From Planctomycetota bacterium (GTDB lineage: Bacteria > Planctomycetota > Phycisphaerae > UBA1845), in assembly GCA_022563615.1 (NCBI GenBank), contig JADFMZ010000062.1, positions 1 to 11,822 of the forward strand: DNA of 11,822 bases, in the 5' to 3' direction. Within the stretch, counting starts at the first letter, position 1; each line of letters begins with the position of its first letter. The notes beneath the pieces were generated by a model that ran no database searches, was not told where the DNA came from, and saw only the letters and a program-made list of their open reading frames with translations. A program made the translations under genes and the position numbers. Shown here piece by piece: positions 7,134 to 11,822 of this stretch.

Positions 7134-7859
7134 TCAGTCAGGCTGCAAGATGGTCCAGGCGAGTTCTTTGCCCACTTCCGGCACGACCAGGCGTTCTTTC
7201 AGATCGGACGAAAGAGCGGCCCGGAACGCGTCGGCGGATTGATCGAGAAGCGGAAAGGTCTTGAAGTGACAAGGAAGGATGGTGGACGGTTGAAGCAGTT
7301 CGGCAGCCAAAGCCGCCCCGCGAGCGCCCATCGTGAAGTGATCCCCGATCGGCAGAATGCAGATCCGAGGTTCAAACAGCCGGGCGATCAGCTTCATGTC
7401 GCTGAACACGTCGGTGTCACCGGCGTGGTATAGCGTGGGCAACCCTTCAACCGCTACGACCACACCGTTGGGCATGCCGGCATAAAGAGGACCGTTGGGT
7501 GAATCGACAGCCGAAGAGTGAAGGGCCTGCGTCAGCGACACGCGAACTCCGTCAACGGTTTGCGTGCCGCCGGTGTTCATGCCGCTGTAGCGGCCTCGAC
7601 CGATCCGCTTTTCCAGCACGGCGCACAGTTCCAGGTTGCCCACGACGAGGGGATCAAACCTCTCAACCAGCGTTGGAACATCACCCACATGGTCCTCGTG
7701 CCCGTGGGTCAGAAAGATCATGTCGCATCGCGCCGGCTGCTTCAGCGCATCGGGACAGGCAGGATTACCGCTGAGCCACGGGTCAATGAAAATCACCCGT
7801 TCGTCATCAAGAACGAGTCGAAACGTGGCATGTCCGAACCAGGTAATGGTGGCCTTCAT
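7134..7859 (-). CDS. UPF0173-family metal-dependent hydrolase (metallo-beta-lactamase fold)
   Basis: A 241-residue cytosolic protein of the UPF0173 / YtkL-like group of metallo-beta-lactamase-fold hydrolases. MKATITWFGHATFRL (His10) and IDPWLSGNP are typical of the N-terminus. The metal-binding motif THGHEDH spans 51-57 (His52, His54, Asp56, His57). Further ligands are probably His114, His145 with Asp148 in HAGDTD, and His198 in PCHF, while GDHFTMG (172-178) is a family hallmark. The substrate is not established for the family. A longer frame starts at 8045, but its 62 extra residues are not family-like and run over the gene upstream, so ATG 7859 is preferred. The gene starts 88 bases after the SelW-like gene and could share its transcript. 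The ribosome binding site is weak (GGAAG). Confidence 0.93.
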   Translation of the reverse strand: MKATITWFGHATFRLVLDDERVIFIDPWLSGNPACPDALKQPARCDMIFLTHGHEDHVGDVPTLVERFDPLVVGNLELCAVLEKRIGRGRYSGMNTGGTQTVDGVRVSLTQALHSSAVDSPNGPLYAGMPNGVVVAVEGLPTLYHAGDTDVFSDMKLIARLFEPRICILPIGDHFTMGARGAALAAELLQPSTILPCHFKTFPLLDQSADAFRAALSSDLKERLVVPEVGKELAWTILQPD

Positions 7860-7947
7860 GATGTGCTTCCGTGAGCGAGGGCAAGTCTTGAGTCGCCACA
7901 CAAGCGCCCCGTCGCCGAGCGCCGGTCCACGGTGCGAAACGATTGGG

Positions 7948-8184
7948 TCAGGACTTCGTCTGGGCCAGGGCTCCAATCTTGTCGAGCACTTCGTCGTGCT
8001 CGGGGAAGCGCCCGACCTCTTGCTTGTTCCAAATCTGCGTGCCATCGACGTGTACGTCGAAGACGCCGCCCGACCCTTCGATCAGCTTTGACTCCACCTT
8101 GAACTTGCCCTTGATCGCATCCGCCAGACCGGCGGCTGTGGGGAGATAATTTCATTGCCCACAATACTTGATGGTGACTTTCAT
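7948..8184 (-). CDS. SelW-like selenoprotein (Rdx family), in-frame TGA read as selenocysteine
   Basis: A 78-residue protein if codon 11 (TGA at 8152-8154) is read as selenocysteine. The N-terminus is MKVTIKYCGQ-U-NYLPTAAGLADAIKGK, giving the redox motif Cys8-Gly-Gln-Sec11, exactly the CxxU position of the SelW/SelT/SelH (Rdx) thioredoxin-like family. The rest is equally family-like: KLIEGSGGVFDVHVDG (33-48), QIWNKQEVGRFPEHDEV (50-66) and an ending in a TGA stop at 7948-7950. The start ATG (8182-8184) has AGGGG (8194-8198) nine bases upstream. A stem-loop that fits a bacterial SECIS follows the internal UGA. The family is small, cytosolic and thought to act in thiol or selenol redox reactions, with exact substrates unclear. 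A plain nonsense mutation would not be expected to fall on this one codon with the frame otherwise intact. Rho is 154 bases upstream and the UPF0173 hydrolase 88 bases downstream, on the same strand. Confidence 0.93.
8118..8138 (-). promoter_or_regulatory. Candidate bacterial SECIS element
   Basis: On the minus-strand RNA a 5-base-pair stem CCGCC/GGCGG encloses the loop GGUCU (8126-8130). A G-A mismatch and two more pairs (CA/UG) extend the stem to 8138 and 8118. The stem starts 17 bases and the loop 22 bases after the UGA, within the usual range for bacterial SECIS elements, which lie inside the reading frame just after the UGA. A loop opening with G-G followed by U is the known SelB-contact feature; the E. 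coli fdhF element also carries GGUC in its loop. The identification rests on position and loop sequence. No fold energy was computed. Confidence 0.75.
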
Positions 8185-8222
8185 CTGAACAATCCCCTGT
8201 GAACTTTGTTATTAAGACCGCC

Positions 8223-8251
8223 ACCGAGCCGCAGGCTTCAGCCTGCGCGAA
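8223..8251. repeat. CGCAGGC hairpin repeat, copy 2
   Basis: ACCGAGCCGCAGGC, loop TTCA, then GCCTGCGCGAA. The perfect 7-base-pair stem is 8230-8236 with 8241-8247. It shares flanks and stem with the copy at 6901-6936. It lies between rho and the SelW-like gene and may mark or protect a transcript end. It has no U-run after it on the minus strand. Confidence 0.7.
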
Positions 8252-8338
8252 GCCGCGATTCACTTTGTGGACACTAGCGTCGGATCTTCCGCGCGACCTG
8301 TAGGCGGCGGCTTGCCGGAGCGGTTGCCCACCCTGCGC

Positions 8339-9808
<1,470 letters not shown>

Positions 9809-9816
9809 GAGTTCAT

Positions 9817-9846
9817 CCTCCTACTGATGACATGCGTTCAAACGCA
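9817..9846 (-). promoter_or_regulatory. rho leader: strong Shine-Dalgarno and small palindrome
   Basis: AGGAGG (9817-9822) lies eight bases before the rho ATG. Just upstream, TGCGTT/AACGCA (9833-9846) forms a short perfect hairpin. No promoter hexamers stand out in the 113-base gap to coaE, so read-through from coaE is the simplest reading. Confidence 0.45.
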
Positions 9847-9921
9847 GCGGGGCGGCCCTACAGGCCTGTTCGAGATTGCCGAGAAAGCACCTTGTCGGCG
9901 GCCGTCCGCGATTAGGCGCTG

Positions 9922-10575
9922 CTACGAAAAGGAAGCCAACACCGACGAGAATACACGTTCAACTTGGGGACGTAAATGGTCGATGTCGGAGTGGTTTACC
10001 ACCACATAATCGGCAAGATGCCTCTTCTTGTCCAGCGCATCTTGCAGGTTTTCGCGCCGGGTCAGTTCCGCGTCCGTCCATCCACGCGTTTCCGCCAGGC
10101 GCTGCAAACGAAGCGCTCGTTCCACTTCCACAAATACGACCGCGTTACACAACTCGCCCAGGCCGGCTTCGTACAGCTTGGCTGCGTCCAGCACGACGGC
10201 GTCCACGGCCGGGTCACGCTCATACGCCGCAACAAGCTCCACCCGCCTTCGGTCCAGGCGCGGGTACAGGAGCCCTTCCAGCCTTGAAAGTTGCGCCGGA
10301 TCGTCGAATACGATCGACGCCACCGCTTGGTGATCGACCTCACCCGCAGCGGTGCAGATTCCGTCACCCCACCAGCGGCGCAGCTTCGTCACCACTTCAG
10401 GGTGGCGCAGTTGCTCATGCGTCAGCCGGTCGAAGTCGATCACGGCGGCCCCGAGGGTTTGAAACACCCGGGCCACCGAAGACTTCCCGGCGCCAATTCC
10501 ACCGGCGAGGCCGATGATCGGTTTCGTAGGACTGCCCTGAGTTCGCGTCAAGTTTGCCGGCCTGATGCACCCCAT
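9922..10575 (-). CDS. coaE: Dephospho-CoA kinase
   Basis: A 217-residue cytosolic enzyme that phosphorylates the 3'-hydroxyl of dephospho-CoA with ATP, the last step of CoA synthesis. KPIIGLAGGIGAGKSSVARVF (19-39) contains the P-loop GGIGAGKSS (25-33). IDFDRLTHE (46-54) corresponds to the usual D-x-D-R-x-x-H segment. VVLDAAKLYEAGL (127-139) matches the family's V-x-D-x-P-L-L-F-E region but has Ala-Lys-Leu-Tyr in place of Pro-Leu-Leu-Phe, a moderate departure. R164GW...RRENLQ (164-178) is the lid region, and YVVVNHSD (190-197) the end of the fold. The first 18 residues are not conserved-looking. ATG 10575 has AAGG only one base away, so the true start may be an internal TTG at residue 9. The gene precedes rho by 113 bases. 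Confidence 0.95.
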   Translation of the reverse strand: MGCIRPANLTRTQGSPTKPIIGLAGGIGAGKSSVARVFQTLGAAVIDFDRLTHEQLRHPEVVTKLRRWWGDGICTAAGEVDHQAVASIVFDDPAQLSRLEGLLYPRLDRRRVELVAAYERDPAVDAVVLDAAKLYEAGLGELCNAVVFVEVERALRLQRLAETRGWTDAELTRRENLQDALDKKRHLADYVVVNHSDIDHLRPQVERVFSSVLASFS

Positions 10576-10780
10576 GCCTTATCCGCGACATCGATTCCGA
10601 TGCAAGTCGCGGATCGTGTGATACCGTCCGACGGCGCCCCGTATCCATCACGGCAACAAGGTGGGCTTGCCGAAGGGTTAACTCGACTCCGACTTCGCCG
10701 CCCGAGGGGCCTCATAGCCTCTACCGCAAGGATCGTCGAGTGTTACGGGAAACAGAGCAGACGATTCGAAAGAGCAGGCT
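10576..10780 (-). other. Long coaE leader without a supported gene
   Basis: About 230 bases separate the predicted transcription start from coaE. Minus-strand frames here (for example one opening at 10651 that continues out of frame into coaE) have Arg/Ser-rich, non-family-like products, and I do not accept them. The notable content is the hairpin at 10581-10614. Confidence 0.45.
10581..10614 (-). promoter_or_regulatory. coaE: Hairpin just before the coaE start codon
   Basis: ATCCGCGAC (10581-10589) and GTCGCGGAT (10606-10614) form a perfect 9-base-pair stem. Inside, ATCG (10590-10593) can pair with CGAT (10598-10601). The structure ends five bases before the ATG at 10575 and covers the place where a ribosome binding site would lie. 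It could control translation or be a protein-binding site. Confidence 0.5.
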
Positions 10781-10807
10781 AGTGGGTGAATCATCGACTC
10801 ACCCGCT
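10781..10807 (-). promoter_or_regulatory. Palindrome over the predicted transcription start
   Basis: AGTGGGTGA (10781-10789) and TCACCCGCT (10799-10807) are inverted repeats matching at 8 of 9 positions with a 9-base spacer. The element begins four bases after the -10 box and covers the expected +1, the usual place for a repressor operator. As RNA it would also make a 5'-end hairpin. Confidence 0.5.
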
Positions 10808-10810
10808 GGT

Positions 10811-10839
10811 ACTATACTCGACCCGCAAGGGGTTGTCAC
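10811..10839 (-). promoter_or_regulatory. Sigma70-type promoter toward coaE and rho
   Basis: On the minus strand GTGACA (10834-10839) and TATAGT (10811-10816) each match the -35 and -10 consensus at 5 of 6 positions, with the ideal 17-base spacing. Transcription would start near 10804 and run into coaE, then probably rho. No experimental support is available from sequence alone. Confidence 0.6.
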
Positions 10840-10942
10840 CCCGTTTTCTTGCTTTTTTTGGCGTCTCGGAAATCGGATTCAGGCACGGCCCTGCGTTGTG
10901 TTTCGACGCCGGCGTTCTCCCCCCAAGCGAAGTAATCCAGCC

Positions 10943-11521
10943 TCACACAAACTCCGACTCGGAAAGAACTTCCGAGGTGAACAGGTGGACCGTCGCGTCC
11001 GGCAGGCGCCAGGCGTCGCCCGGCAAGCCCGCCTTCATCGTACAGCAGTTAGACAGAAACTCCTTGGCGGACCACCCTCGTTGCGATGCCACCGCCGGCA
11101 AAAAACATCCCGATCGATCACCCTGGCGGACCACGATGCCGTGTACACCCGGCACCAGCTCCCGCACCGCATCGCAAGCCGGTGTCAGTTCCGACAGCAG
11201 CGAAATCTCGATGTTAAGGGCCGGCAGTTCCGTTGCGGTAATCGGGCGTGCGGCAAATCGCGGGTCAGCCAGGGCGGCGTGCACCACTTCGGGCAAAGCG
11301 CCGGCCAGGTCGGTCGTCGGTTTGAACGTGCCCACACAACCCCGAAGCGTCGACCCATCCCAAAAGGTCACAAAAACGCCGCCATACCGATCCTTGCATT
11401 CCGAGGGGAGGGAGCGGGGCTGGCAGGCGGCGTCACCCAGTTTCCGGCGTGCGACGGCCCGCGCAAACTCCAACAGGTTGCGATTAAACTCACAGGTGCG
11501 GGTCAGGTCGGGTGATGACAC
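10943..11521 (-). CDS. AMMECR1-domain protein
   Basis: A 192-residue protein of the AMMECR1 family (called AmmeMemoRadiSam system protein A when next to its partners). The family signature LRGCVGT is at 59-65. Other matches are ALADPRFAARPITATELPALNIEISLLSEL (83-112), GVHGIVVRQGDRSGCFLPAVA (125-145) and the C-terminal block GWSAKEFLSNCCTMKAGL with TrpI71 shortly after (149-171). The domain fills the protein, with no membrane segment or signal peptide. Its biochemical role is not established. In many bacteria it is encoded with a MEMO-like protein and a radical SAM enzyme, and neither is visible here. The start is GTG (11519-11521), with GAGG about 10 bases upstream. An ATG further upstream in frame is closed off by a stop. 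Between it and coaE lie 367 bases with a separate promoter. Confidence 0.93.
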   Translation of the reverse strand: MSSPDLTRTCEFNRNLLEFARAVARRKLGDAACQPRSLPSECKDRYGGVFVTFWDGSTLRGCVGTFKPTTDLAGALPEVVHAALADPRFAARPITATELPALNIEISLLSELTPACDAVRELVPGVHGIVVRQGDRSGCFLPAVASQRGWSAKEFLSNCCTMKAGLPGDAWRLPDATVHLFTSEVLSESEFV

Positions 11522-11618
11522 CGTTGAACTGCCTCAACACATGAAAGGGATTCGGTCCAGCCGGCAAGATACGACCGTAAGCTCAGCCCTGCGGCATCTC
11601 AAACCCATGCGCCTTAGC

Positions 11619-11704
11619 GCCTATCCCATTGACCCTTGTGGCACCGGTTTTCAACCGGTGAAACGCACGGGTTACAAACCCGTGCCACACTTATTGGGAT
11701 AGGC
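11619..11704. repeat. Palindromic repeat cassette, right copy
   Basis: The core 11637-11688 reads GTGGCACCGG, the hairpin CCGGTTTTCAACCGG, then ACGGGTTACAAACCCGT and GCCAC. Its reverse complement matches the left copy (46-95) almost base for base, apart from the short spacer between the hairpins. The outer arms differ from those of the left copy: GCCTATCCCAT (11619-11629) pairs with ATTGGGATAGGC (11693-11704). The copy sits upstream of the AMMECR1 gene and 32 bases beyond the stop of the partial gene at the right edge. Confidence 0.85.
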
Positions 11705-11736
11705 TCTTATTCAGGCCGCTCGGTCGGTGGCGCCGG

Positions 11737-11822
11737 CTACTTATCTCCGGAAGGTTCAGCCGGTGCAGAAGTCTTGGCGTCACGGTCGAGCTTCTCGACC
11801 GCCTGGTCCAATCTTCGACGCG
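11737..11822 (-). CDS. C-terminal end of an unidentified protein (partial)
   Basis: The last 27 codons of a minus-strand frame that enters from beyond the right edge and ends in TAG (11737-11739). The residues RRRLDQAVEKLDRD look helical, possibly coiled coil, and are followed by a low-complexity tail AKTSAPAEPSGDK. Its strand and its position before a repeat cassette fit a gene end. A second frame is also open here, so the call is tentative and no function can be given. Confidence 0.45.
   Translation of the reverse strand, partial: RRRLDQAVEKLDRDAKTSAPAEPSGDK

Noticed and set aside
7856..8263. Minus-strand 135-codon frame overlapping the SelW-like gene
   Set aside because: It lies in another frame, has low-complexity Arg/Gly-rich composition and overlaps the clear Rdx-family frame. 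It appears only because the real frame is broken by the recoded TGA.
10415..10651. Minus-strand 78-codon frame overlapping the coaE start
   Set aside because: It runs out of frame over the coaE P-loop region and has no family resemblance. A frameshift joining it to coaE is not needed, since coaE is complete without it.
10827..10858. Plus-strand terminator-like GGGGT/ACCCC hairpin followed by T-rich sequence
   Set aside because: No plus-strand gene ends here, and the bases coincide with the -35 box of the minus-strand promoter. It could only stop antisense transcription.

Overview
The window is dense, high-GC bacterial DNA with every supported gene on the minus strand. It most resembles a member of the Planctomycetota. 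That assignment is an inference from the intergenic palindromic repeat families, a cytosolic Ser/Thr kinase with zinc ribbons, a Rho factor with a charged N-terminal extension, and several lineage-type hypothetical membrane proteins. No 16S rRNA gene or other phylogenetic marker settles it.

Reading from the right edge in the direction of transcription: the C-terminal end of an unidentified protein (11737-11822); a palindromic repeat cassette (11619-11704); an AMMECR1-family protein (10943-11521); a near-consensus sigma70-type promoter with a palindrome over its predicted start (10781-10839); dephospho-CoA kinase coaE (9922-10575); transcription terminator rho (8339-9808); a short SelW-like protein (7948-8184); a UPF0173 metallo-beta-lactamase-fold hydrolase (7134-7859); a PepSY-type membrane protein (6113-6874) directly followed by dapB (5295-6077); a 66-residue membrane-anchored protein with a TTG start (4815-5015); a membrane protein with TPR-like repeats (3636-4655); a membrane diguanylate cyclase (1850-3262); a four-helix membrane protein (1281-1688) followed at 29 bases by the kinase (211-1251); and at the left edge a second palindromic cassette (27-126) plus a decayed tandem copy.

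The most notable item is the SelW-like gene. Ordinary ORF calling misses it because codon 11 is TGA. That TGA sits exactly where the Rdx family (SelW/SelT/SelH) has the selenocysteine of its CxxU redox motif, and the frame stays open and family-like for 67 codons afterwards. A stem-loop with a GGUCU apical loop starts 17 nt after the UGA, where a bacterial SECIS element is expected. The genome should therefore encode selenocysteine insertion machinery (selA, selB, selC, selD), none of which lies in this window.

The genes do not form one pathway. They are housekeeping functions (CoA synthesis, transcription termination, the lysine/diaminopimelate branch), signalling (kinase, c-di-GMP synthesis), thiol/selenol redox (SelW-like), and uncharacterised envelope proteins, separated by repeat-bearing gaps.
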